5,205 nucleotides of DNA from assembly GCA_026193555.1 (NCBI GenBank), contig JAPHUU010000055.1, positions 1 to 5,205 of the forward strand, in the 5' to 3' direction. Made by a program: the position numbers and the translations under genes. This DNA is from Rhodanobacter sp. Its GTDB lineage: Bacteria > Pseudomonadota > Gammaproteobacteria > Xanthomonadales > Rhodanobacteraceae. The notes under the pieces were generated by a model. The model was given only the letters and a program-made list of their open reading frames with translations, had not been told where the DNA came from and ran no database searches. The number at the start of each line of letters is the position of its first letter. Positions within the stretch are counted from its first letter, which is position 1. Shown in pieces: positions 1-5,205 of the stretch.

Positions 1-1306
1 AGCCGATGCCGATCACGGTGCCGACCAGCAGAAACACTGCGATCACCGCCAGCAGCGCACCGAGCTTGGCGGTCAGCGGGATCCAGTCGGGCAGCGGAAA
101 CGCGTCGCTGACCTCGGCCGAGCGCTGGCTGCGCTCGCGCCACACCAGCTCGCCGGCGTAGAACGTGATGATGATGAACAGCAGCCACTGGAACGCACCC
201 TGCAGCATCTCCAGCACCTTGTGGGTGACCGGCCAGGTCGCCGTGCCGTAGATCTGCCCGGACAGAAACAGGGAGGCAATCAGGTTGGTCAGGCCCAGCG
301 CCAGCATGATCAGGAATGGCGCGCCGCGCAGCACGCCCAGCGTGTCGAACGCGAACTGCGCACGCAGCTGCAGCAGGTGGGCGCGCACATTGTCCGCCAG
401 ATGCACCTTGGGCAAGGTCAGCGCGACCTGGCTCGCCGCCGGTCGCAGCATCGGTGGCTCCGCCCGTGGCTTGCGCCGGGGCAGCTGCAGGCCTTCGCGA
501 TTCGGTCGAAACAGCGCGAACGTCGCCACCAGCATGGCTGCGCTCACACCCAGCCACAGCAGCCGGTTGAACAGCAGCACGCCGGTCAGCGCCGGCAGCT
601 GGTGATTGGATTGGTACGCCGACCAGTAGCGCGTGACCAGAGCCACGGTGCGCCCGCCAAACGGGTCGAGCATGGCGGCGACGAAGTGGTTGTTGACGTC
701 CCTGCTGAGCAGGCCGACGATCAGGTTCAAAGCGAAGTAGGCGATCAGGCCGATGTAGGTAGCCAGCAACGAACGCGTGGTGGATGCGATCAGGAACAGC
801 AGCGCGGCGATGAACAGCATGTCCGGCACCACCATCACGCCGAATGCCCAGGCGTAGCCGTGCCAGCTGGCCGGCCCCAGCCGCGCCGCGTCGATCCACG
901 GCATCATGCCGCCGACCGCGATGCCCAGTGCGCATACCAGCATGATCGCCAGTGCTGCCAGGTAGCCCGCCGCAAAGCGGCCGCCAAGGTAGGCGCCGCG
1001 ACTGATCGGCGTGGTGAAGAACAGCTCGGACGTGCGCTGGTCGAAATCCCGCAATGCCGCCCCGGCGACGAACACGGTGACCAGAAACATGCTGAGCACG
1101 GTCAGCAGGGTGAGCAGACGCACGATCACCAGCGGCGCGTTGCGCAGCACATTGCCACTGGCGCCGCCGGCAATCACCGCATCGGTGCTGACCAGGGTGA
1201 AGGCGAGCGCGCCGAACACCACCGCGATGATCCAGAGCAGCGGCGCCTTCAGCTGCTGGCGCAACTCGAAGCGGCAGATCTCGAAAAACGTGCTTTTGAA
1301 CAACAT
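1..1306 (-). CDS. ABC-2 type transporter permease, N-terminal 435 residues (runs off the window; likely permease/M1-aminopeptidase fusion)
   Basis: This is an integral inner-membrane subunit that would form the translocation path for the adjacent ATPase. The frame is open from the ATG at 1306 to base 2, with no stop over 435 codons, so the 3' end lies outside the window. The protein starts MLFKSTFFEICRFELRQQLK, an amphipathic start followed by hydrophobic segments near residues 21-41, 60-83, 110-133, 150-175, 178-200, 240-264, 329-348, 369-388 and 411-434. A basic, proline-rich cytoplasmic stretch (about 267-292) separates the first six segments from the next three. The segment RDFDQRTSELFFTTPISR (86-103) resembles the cytoplasmic loop of ABC-2 permeases. 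The overall pattern resembles long (about 1,200 residue) permeases with a C-terminal M1 aminopeptidase-like domain; that domain cannot be seen here. The start follows the ATPase stop by 47 bp, and its ribosome site is weak (GGCGGGA), so coupling to the ATPase is likely. The substrate is unknown. Confidence 0.85.
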   Translation of the reverse strand, partial: MLFKSTFFEICRFELRQQLKAPLLWIIAVVFGALAFTLVSTDAVIAGGASGNVLRNAPLVIVRLLTLLTVLSMFLVTVFVAGAALRDFDQRTSELFFTTPISRGAYLGGRFAAGYLAALAIMLVCALGIAVGGMMPWIDAARLGPASWHGYAWAFGVMVVPDMLFIAALLFLIASTTRSLLATYIGLIAYFALNLIVGLLSRDVNNHFVAAMLDPFGGRTVALVTRYWSAYQSNHQLPALTGVLLFNRLLWLGVSAAMLVATFALFRPNREGLQLPRRKPRAEPPMLRPAASQVALTLPKVHLADNVRAHLLQLRAQFAFDTLGVLRGAPFLIMLALGLTNLIASLFLSGQIYGTATWPVTHKVLEMLQGAFQWLLFIIITFYAGELVWRERSQRSAEVSDAFPLPDWIPLTAKLGALLAVIAVFLLVGTVIGIG

Positions 1307-1353
1307 CGGCAATCCCGCCCTGTATTGGATGGCAACCCGGATCAGCCCCGGGG

Positions 1354-2238
1354 TCAGGCGACCTTGGCGGTGGCTTGCGCGCGCAAGCGGCCGAAGTAGA
1401 CGTCTTCCAGATCCGGCGCGACCGCCTCGAAGCCGGCCTCCGGCTGGCTGTCGGCCAGCACGTGCACCAGCGTGCGGCCGGCGGCGAGGCGGGTCGACAG
1501 GATGTTCATGCGGGCGCGATAGCCGTCCAGTTCGGCCTTGTCGATCGTGCGCCGCCAGACCCGGCCATCCAGCGAGCGGATCGCCTCGACCGGGTCGCCG
1601 CTCAGCAGCACCTGGCCCTGGCCGATGATCGCCATGCGCTGACACAGGTCGGTCACGTCCTCCACGATATGCGTGGACAGGATCACCACCACCCGCTCGC
1701 CGATCTCGGCCAGCAGGTTGAGGAAGCGGTTGCGCTCCTCCGGGTCGAGGCCGGCGGTGGGCTCGTCGACGATCACCAGGCGCGGATCGCCGATCAACGC
1801 CTGGGCGATGCCGAAGCGCTGGCGCATGCCGCCGGAATACGTGCCGAGCTTGCGTTTGCGTACGTCCCACAGGTTGACCTGGCGCAGCAGCACCTCGACC
1901 AGCTCGCGCCGCTCGCCCTTCTCGGTGACGCCCTTGAGCACCGCGAAGTGATCCAGCATCGCCTCGGCCGACACCTTCGGATACACGCCGAACTCCTGCG
2001 GCAGGTAGCCAAGCAGGCGACGGGTGGCCTGCTTGTCGGCCAGCAGATCCATGGCGTCGAGCTTGATCGTGCCTTCGTCCGGATCCTGCAGGGTGGCGAT
2101 CGTGCGCATCAGCGAGGACTTGCCGGCGCCGTTCGGACCGAGCAGGCCGAACATGCCGTTGGGAATGTCGAGCGACACGTTGCGCAATGCGCGCACGCCA
2201 TTGGCGTAGGTCTTCGACAGATCACGAATCGTCAGCAT
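1354..2238 (-). CDS. ABC transporter ATP-binding protein (ABC-2 exporter type)
   Basis: This 294-residue cytoplasmic ATPase would power the permease encoded just downstream. All motifs are intact: Walker A GPNGAGKS (34-41), Q-loop Gln81 in YLPQEFGVYP, signature YSGGMRQ (134-140), Walker B LVIVDE (154-159) with the catalytic Glu159, D-loop AGLD (162-165) and switch His190 in STHIVEDV. After the nucleotide-binding domain comes a C-terminal extension of about 80 residues ending in PDLEDVYF (275-282), a common ending in the CcmA-like/bacitracin-type exporter ATPases. I chose the ATG at 2238 because the protein then begins MLTIRDLSKTYANG, the standard first strand of the family, and AGGAAC lies 7 nt upstream. 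The frame extends to an ATG at 2340, but those 34 extra residues have no ribosome site and no family resemblance. Transported substrate and physiological role cannot be read from the sequence. Confidence 0.95.
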   Translation of the reverse strand: MLTIRDLSKTYANGVRALRNVSLDIPNGMFGLLGPNGAGKSSLMRTIATLQDPDEGTIKLDAMDLLADKQATRRLLGYLPQEFGVYPKVSAEAMLDHFAVLKGVTEKGERRELVEVLLRQVNLWDVRKRKLGTYSGGMRQRFGIAQALIGDPRLVIVDEPTAGLDPEERNRFLNLLAEIGERVVVILSTHIVEDVTDLCQRMAIIGQGQVLLSGDPVEAIRSLDGRVWRRTIDKAELDGYRARMNILSTRLAAGRTLVHVLADSQPEAGFEAVAPDLEDVYFGRLRAQATAKVA

Positions 2239-2245
2239 GAAAATA

Positions 2246-2251
2246 GTTCCT
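2246..2251 (-). promoter_or_regulatory. Ribosome binding site of the ABC ATPase
   Basis: Read on the minus strand the bases are AGGAAC, 7 nt before the ATG at 2238. This site decides the start in favour of the 294-residue protein over the upstream in-frame ATG at 2340. Confidence 0.7.
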
Positions 2252-2324
2252 GTTCCGTCGGGCGCGGTCCTGGGTGGGGCCAGACTAGGCCATGACAAGG
2301 CATTGTGCGTGAGCTCATGGTCAT

Positions 2325-2391
2325 GCATACGCCAGCGCATGGTAAGCGCTGATGGCGTTCATTGCGCAATCCGGGCATACGAACGGCGCAT
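2325..2391. repeat. Pair of spaced direct repeats, GCATACG-N3/4-GCGCAT
   Basis: The first copy is at 2325-2340 (GCATACG, 3 nt, GCGCAT) and the second at 2375-2391 (GCATACG, 4 nt, GCGCAT). Their starts are 50 bp apart, close to five helical turns, so both would face a similar side of the DNA. The second copy overlaps the inverted repeat just upstream of the aceF -10. They could be binding sites for one regulator, but the match to any known operator was not recognised. Confidence 0.45.
2361..2370. repeat. Perfect 10-bp palindrome ATTGCGCAAT, possible operator
   Basis: The ten bases equal their own reverse complement. They lie 29 bp upstream of the predicted aceF -10, roughly 40-50 bp before the expected transcription start, a position typical of an activator site or upstream operator. 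It differs from the E. coli PdhR box (AATTGGT-N3-ACCAATT). A 10-bp palindrome can arise by chance, so function is inferred from position only. Confidence 0.35.
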
Positions 2392-2403
2392 GCGTTCGCT
2401 ATG
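2376..2403. repeat. Inverted repeat abutting the aceF -10 element
   Basis: CGAACG (2380-2385) and CGTTCG (2393-2398) form 6-bp arms around a 7-nt centre. The symmetry extends outward as CATA (2376-2379) and TATG (2400-2403) if the single C at 2399 is skipped. The right side runs into TATGAT, so a protein bound here would cover the promoter spacer. It lies upstream of the expected transcript, so it would act as DNA, as a repressor or activator site, and not as an RNA hairpin. Confidence 0.4.
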
Positions 2404-2405
2404 AT
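2400..2405 (+). promoter_or_regulatory. Predicted -10 element of the aceF promoter
   Basis: TATGAT differs from the sigma-70 consensus TATAAT at one base. The region 16-18 bp upstream (ATACGA and neighbours) is a poor -35, which suggests that the promoter depends on an activator or is only moderately active. Transcription would start near 2412, giving a leader of about 55 nt before the aceF start. Confidence 0.45.
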
Positions 2406-2457
2406 TGTGGTCTTGCCCGCGGCCACCATCCCCAGGCCGCACACCATCGCCATTTGC

Positions 2458-2462
2458 AGGAG
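2458..2462 (+). promoter_or_regulatory. Ribosome binding site of aceF
   Basis: AGGAG lies 5 nt before the ATG at 2468. It fixes the start there and not at the upstream in-frame ATG at 2405, which would add 21 residues without homology and lies inside the predicted -10/start region. Confidence 0.85.
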
Positions 2463-2467
2463 CCATC

Positions 2468-3826
2468 ATGGCCGACTTGAAAGAAGCCCTCGTCCCCGAC
2501 ATCGGCAGTGACAAGGTGCCGGTGATTGAGGTGATGATCAAAGCCGGCGATCGCGTCGAAAAGGAACAGAGCCTGATCACGCTGGAGTCGGACAAGGCCA
2601 CGATGGAAGTGCCCGCGCCGTTCGCGGGCACGGTGAAGGAAGTGAAGGTAAAGATCGGCGACGAGGTGTCCGAAGGCACCTTGATCGCCATCATCGAGGC
2701 TGACGGTGCGGCGGTGGCGAGCCCGGCCGCTGCCAGCGTCGAGACGGCCAGGCCCTCCGCTCCGGCCGCCGCCGCCAAGCCTGCCGCGCCCAGTGTGGTC
2801 GACCAGCCTGCGCCGGTCGCCGCCCGTGGCGCGCTGCCCGGCAATGTGCCCGAAGGCGACGCGTTGCCGAGCGCCCGCCCGCCGCTGGATGCCACCATCG
2901 TGATGCCCGGTGACGCGCCCTACGCGAGCCCGGCGATCCGTGCGTTCGCCCGCGAGCTGGGCGTGGATGTCACCCAGGTCAAGGGCAGCGGTCGTGGCGG
3001 CCGCATCCAGCGCGAGGACGTCAGCGCCTGGGTCAAGCATGCGCTGGCCTCCGGTGCGCGCCCGACCGGCGGCGCGGTGGCCTCGGTCGGCGGGCTCAGC
3101 CTGCTGCCGTGGCCGAAGGTCGATTTCGCGAAGTTCGGCGCGATCGAGGAGAAGCCGCTGTCGCGGATCCAGAAGATTTCCGGCGCCAACCTCTCGCGCA
3201 ACTGGGTGATGATCCCGCACGTCACCCAGCACGAGGACGCGGACATCACCGAGATGGACGCGTTCCGCAAGCAGCTCGGCGCCGAGAACAAGGATCTGAA
3301 GATCAGCCCGCTGGTGTTCCAGATCAAGGCGGTGGTGGCGGCGTTGAAGGCGTTCCCGCAGTTCAACGCCTCGCTCGACGAGTCCGGCGAGAAGCTGATC
3401 CTGAAGAAATACTTCCACATCGGCATCGCGGTCGACACGCCCGATGGCCTGGTGGTGCCGGTGCTGCGCGACTGCGACCAGAAAGGCCTGCTCGATCTCG
3501 CGCGCGAGATGGGCGAGATATCGAAGAAGGCGCGCGACAAGAAGCTCGGACCGGCCGAAATGTCCGGTGGCTGCTTCTCGATCAGCTCGCTCGGCGGCAT
3601 CGGCGGCACTGGCTTCACGCCGATCGTCAACGCGCCGGAAGTGGCGATCCTCGGCGTGTCCAAGGCGGCGATCAAGCCGGTCTGGAATGGCAAGGAATTC
3701 GCGCCACGCCTGATCATGCCGATGTCGCTGTCCTACGACCACCGCGTGATCGACGGCGCGCTGGCCGCACGCTTTGCCTCTTTCCTGGCCAGCCAGCTCG
3801 GCGATATCCGTCGCCTGCTGCTGTAA
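2468..3826 (+). CDS. aceF: Pyruvate dehydrogenase complex E2, dihydrolipoyllysine-residue acetyltransferase
   Basis: AceF is the core of the pyruvate dehydrogenase complex. Its lipoyl arm collects the acetyl group made by E1 and the catalytic domain passes it to CoA in the cytoplasm. The 452-residue protein has one lipoyl domain (about 3-79, lipoyl Lys43 in [10 protein letters not shown]), an Ala/Pro-rich flexible linker (about 80-145), a peripheral subunit-binding domain (about 150-190, [17 protein letters not shown] then GSGRGGRI) and the acetyltransferase domain (about 213-452). The catalytic motif DHRVIDG is intact (His425, Asp429), and Ser373 in SISSLGG matches the transition-state serine by spacing. 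[20 protein letters not shown] (235-254) is nearly the E. coli AceF segment, so this is the pyruvate enzyme and not the 2-oxoglutarate or branched-chain one. E. coli AceF has three lipoyl domains and this one has a single domain. No E1 gene precedes it. An MscS gene and a lipoyl-domain E3 gene follow on the same strand. Confidence 0.97.
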   Translation: MADLKEALVPDIGSDKVPVIEVMIKAGDRVEKEQSLITLESDKATMEVPAPFAGTVKEVKVKIGDEVSEGTLIAIIEADGAAVASPAAASVETARPSAPAAAAKPAAPSVVDQPAPVAARGALPGNVPEGDALPSARPPLDATIVMPGDAPYASPAIRAFARELGVDVTQVKGSGRGGRIQREDVSAWVKHALASGARPTGGAVASVGGLSLLPWPKVDFAKFGAIEEKPLSRIQKISGANLSRNWVMIPHVTQHEDADITEMDAFRKQLGAENKDLKISPLVFQIKAVVAALKAFPQFNASLDESGEKLILKKYFHIGIAVDTPDGLVVPVLRDCDQKGLLDLAREMGEISKKARDKKLGPAEMSGGCFSISSLGGIGGTGFTPIVNAPEVAILGVSKAAIKPVWNGKEFAPRLIMPMSLSYDHRVIDGALAARFASFLASQLGDIRRLLL

Positions 3827-3838
3827 CGGGCCGGCCGG

Positions 3839-4930
3839 ATGCACGCAGCCTCATCGCTCGGTTCGGCCGCAACGGCGCTGGCGCCCACCGCGCCGGCCGT
3901 GGTGAAGCGGGGCATCGAGCAGGTCGGCGACTGGCTCGACATGGGCTTCAAGTTCGGCGGCGTCGACGTGACGATCGGCTCGGTACTGGGCGCGCTGCTG
4001 CTGCTGGTGATCTTCCTGCAGCTTTCGGCCGTGCTGAAGCGGCTGTTGCGCCGTTATGTGCAGCGCAATGCCAACGTCAACCAATCCACGGTCTATACCG
4101 TCGAGCGGCTGGTGCACTACCTGCTGCTGACCATCGGCGTGCTGTGGGCGCTGAGCGTGGCCGGCATCCCGATGGCCAAGATGAGCCTGTTCGCCGGCGC
4201 GCTGGGCGTCGGCCTCGGCTTCGGCCTGCAGGCGATCTTCAACAACTTCGTGTCCGGCCTGATTCTGCTGTTCGAGCGCAGCCTCAAGGTCGGTGATTTC
4301 GTCGAGCTGGCTTCGGGCGTGCATGGCAACGTACGCGACATCTACATCCGCTCCACCCGCATCACCACCAACGACGACATCGACATCCTGGTGCCGAACT
4401 CGGAGTTCGTGAATGGCCGGGTGGTGAACTGGACCCTGCGCGAGGTGGCTCGCCGGCTGAAGATTCCGTTCGGCGTCGCCTACGGCACCGACAAGGAGCT
4501 GGTGAAGAAGGCGGGGCTAGAGGCGGCAGCAGCGGTGCCGTTCACCCTGAGCCTGGACGGCCCGCGCGGGCCGCAGGTGTGGCTGACCGGGTTCGGCGAC
4601 TCCTCGCTGGATTTCCAGCTGGTGGTCTGGCTCAATGCCGATGCCACCCGCCGCCCCGGCGCGGTGACCGCGGCCTATTACTGGGCGCTGCATACCGCGC
4701 TGGAAAAGTACGACATCGAGATCCCGTTTCCCCAGCGCGACCTGCATGTGAAGAGCTGGGTGCGGCCCGCCCCGCGCGAAGACAACAAGCCGGCGGCCGC
4801 CGGATCCACCTCACCCGGCGCGTCCGCACACGACAACGATGCGGCCCGCGACGTCGCACGCGACATCGCCGAGGAATCGGCCAGCCGCTCCGACGCATCC
4901 TCCCCCAATGACCCGAGGGAAGCGCACTGA
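3839..4930 (+). CDS. MscS-family mechanosensitive ion channel
   Basis: This is an inner-membrane channel predicted to open under membrane tension and release solutes during hypo-osmotic shock. The 363-residue protein has hydrophobic segments near 45-64 and 92-112, then the pore helix region (115-146) with the Gly/Ala-rich run [20 protein letters not shown] (120-139), followed by [15 protein letters not shown] (143-157). The cytoplasmic beta domain shows [20 protein letters not shown] (172-191), and the alpha/beta domain ends with [15 protein letters not shown] (293-307), a strong family ending. Residues 309-363 form a hydrophilic tail rich in Ala, Ser, Asp and Arg, probably disordered. With three membrane segments it is close to E. 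coli MscS (286 residues) in core size, the extra length being at both ends. The ATG at 3839 lies 12 bp after the aceF stop and has no clear ribosome site, only GGCCGGCCGG. Translation may be coupled to aceF, or may begin at GTG 3899 or ATG 3941. Confidence 0.93.
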   Translation: MHAASSLGSAATALAPTAPAVVKRGIEQVGDWLDMGFKFGGVDVTIGSVLGALLLLVIFLQLSAVLKRLLRRYVQRNANVNQSTVYTVERLVHYLLLTIGVLWALSVAGIPMAKMSLFAGALGVGLGFGLQAIFNNFVSGLILLFERSLKVGDFVELASGVHGNVRDIYIRSTRITTNDDIDILVPNSEFVNGRVVNWTLREVARRLKIPFGVAYGTDKELVKKAGLEAAAAVPFTLSLDGPRGPQVWLTGFGDSSLDFQLVVWLNADATRRPGAVTAAYYWALHTALEKYDIEIPFPQRDLHVKSWVRPAPREDNKPAAAGSTSPGASAHDNDAARDVARDIAEESASRSDASSPNDPREAH

Positions 4931-4948
4931 CGCTCCCGCAGCACACTT

Positions 4949-4955
4949 AAGGAAG
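4949..4955 (+). promoter_or_regulatory. Ribosome binding site of the lipoyl-domain gene (lpdA)
   Basis: AAGGAAG lies 6 nt before the ATG at 4962 in the 31-bp gap after the mscS-like stop. It is much stronger than the site of the channel gene, so this gene does not need coupled translation. Confidence 0.75.
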
Positions 4956-4961
4956 CAACAC

Positions 4962-5205
4962 ATGGGCAACACCATCGAGATCAAGGTTCCCGACATCGGC
5001 GGACACGACAACGTGCCGGTGATCGAGGTGCTGGTGAAAGCCGGCGACAGCGTCGCCAAGGACCAGAGCCTGATCACGCTGGAGTCGGACAAGGCGACCA
5101 TGGAAATCCCGTGCACCGCGGCCGGCGTGATCAGGGAATTGAAGCTCAAGGTCGGCGACGAGGTTTCCGAGGGCGCGCTGATCGCCGTGCTGGAAGTCGC
5201 CGGTG
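4962..5205 (+). CDS. lpdA: Dihydrolipoyl dehydrogenase (E3) with N-terminal lipoyl domain, first 81 residues only
   Basis: Only a lipoyl domain is inside the window. It starts [14 protein letters not shown] and carries [10 protein letters not shown] with the lipoyl acceptor Lys44. By hand count about 52 of 80 aligned positions are identical to the AceF lipoyl domain. The frame is open to the window end, where a linker would begin. Many beta- and gammaproteobacteria, including Xanthomonas and Neisseria, have E3 enzymes with such an N-terminal lipoyl domain encoded next to aceF. As E2 is already present upstream, E3 is the most likely identity. E3 is an FAD enzyme that reoxidises dihydrolipoyl groups and makes NADH. 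The FAD and redox-disulfide motifs that would prove this lie beyond the window; a second E2 or another biotin/lipoyl-carrying protein is the alternative. Confidence 0.78.
   Translation, partial: MGNTIEIKVPDIGGHDNVPVIEVLVKAGDSVAKDQSLITLESDKATMEIPCTAAGVIRELKLKVGDEVSEGALIAVLEVAG

Larger units (their letters stand above)
2239..2467. other. Divergent intergenic region between the ABC exporter genes and aceF
   Basis: These 229 bp must carry the promoters of both divergent units. On the plus strand I see a good -10 (TATGAT, 2400-2405) and the aceF ribosome site. On the minus strand I found no convincing -35/-10 pair for the ATPase gene; a TTGTCA-like element (2294-2299 read in reverse) has no good -10 at the right distance. 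The stretch 2291-2403 is rich in symmetric words: TGAGCTCA (2310-2317), ATGCAT (2323-2328), AGCGCT (2345-2350), ATTGCGCAAT (2361-2370) and a CGAACG/CGTTCG inverted repeat (2380-2398). It also has a spaced direct repeat. The region is less GC-rich than the flanking genes, as expected for regulatory DNA. No open reading frame in it looks like a gene. Confidence 0.8.
2567..5095 (+). repeat. 32-nt exact direct repeat shared by the two lipoyl-domain coding segments
   Basis: Positions 2567-2598 in aceF and 5064-5095 in the lpdA-like gene are identical over 32 bases, covering the codons for [11 protein letters not shown] around the lipoyl lysine. Similarity continues on both sides, for example in the codons for VPVIEV and KAGD. 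The entry spans both copies; only the two ends are repeat. It reflects homology of the lipoyl domains, with strong DNA conservation that includes synonymous sites. Confidence 0.85.

Noticed and set aside
221..1399. Plus-strand open frame of 392 codons antisense to the permease
   Set aside because: The product is almost wholly Gln, His, Arg and Ala with no domain, which is what the complement of a hydrophobic membrane protein in GC-rich DNA gives. The minus strand encodes a convincing permease.
1375..2295. Plus-strand open frame of 306 codons antisense to the ABC ATPase
   Set aside because: Gln/His/Ala-rich shadow; the minus strand carries every ABC ATPase motif.
2291..2325. CATGAC ... GTCATG inverted repeat in the intergenic region
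   Set aside because: Arms are only 6 bp with 23 nt between them and no relation to a visible promoter, so chance is a good explanation.
2239..2340. N-terminal extension of the ABC ATPase to the ATG at 2340
   Set aside because: No ribosome site, no family resemblance, and a good ribosome site plus a standard family start at 2238.
3829..3838. GGCCGGCC palindrome between aceF and the channel gene as a terminator
   Set aside because: It has no loop space and no T-run, and the downstream start codon follows at once. It is more likely just GC-rich spacer.
2399..3844. Minus-strand open frame of 481 codons covering all of aceF
   Set aside because: It is a GC-rich antisense shadow, rich in Arg, Ala, Asp and His and without motifs. 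AceF on the plus strand is certain.
3109..4296. Plus-strand open frame of 395 codons overlapping aceF and the channel gene
   Set aside because: Arg/Gly/Ala-rich out-of-frame translation of two well-identified genes, with no ribosome site or domain.

Overview
The window comes from a GC-rich, codon-dense chromosome. The E2 and E3 sequences, the lipoyl domain on the E3 and the gene order point to a gammaproteobacterium of the Xanthomonadales, such as the Rhodanobacter/Dyella group. This placement rests on protein resemblance only; no rRNA or other marker is present.

There are two divergent blocks. On the minus strand (1..2238) lie two genes of an ABC-2 type exporter. The ATPase (1354..2238) comes first, followed 47 bp later by a large membrane permease (1306 down past base 1) whose C-terminal part is outside the window. 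The permease N-terminus resembles the long ABC permeases that carry a C-terminal M1 aminopeptidase-like domain. Between the blocks is a 229-bp divergent intergenic region (2239..2467). It holds a good -10 element, a perfect 10-bp palindrome, a stem-loop-like inverted repeat touching the -10, and a pair of spaced direct repeats.

On the plus strand (2468..5205) lie aceF (pyruvate dehydrogenase E2, complete), an MscS-family mechanosensitive channel gene (complete) and the start of a lipoyl-domain protein, most probably lpdA (E3). They are tightly packed, with gaps of 12 and 31 bp and no visible terminator, so they look like one transcription unit. AceF moves the acetyl group from the E1-bound intermediate to CoA, and E3 reoxidises the dihydrolipoyl arms. 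E1 (aceE) is not next to aceF, so it must be encoded elsewhere.

The window is mostly ordinary core genome. The points worth a second look are the MscS channel between the E2 and E3 genes, the symmetric elements in front of aceF, and the strong DNA-level similarity of the two lipoyl-domain segments. I saw no CRISPR array, insertion sequence, tRNA, rRNA or clearly novel system.
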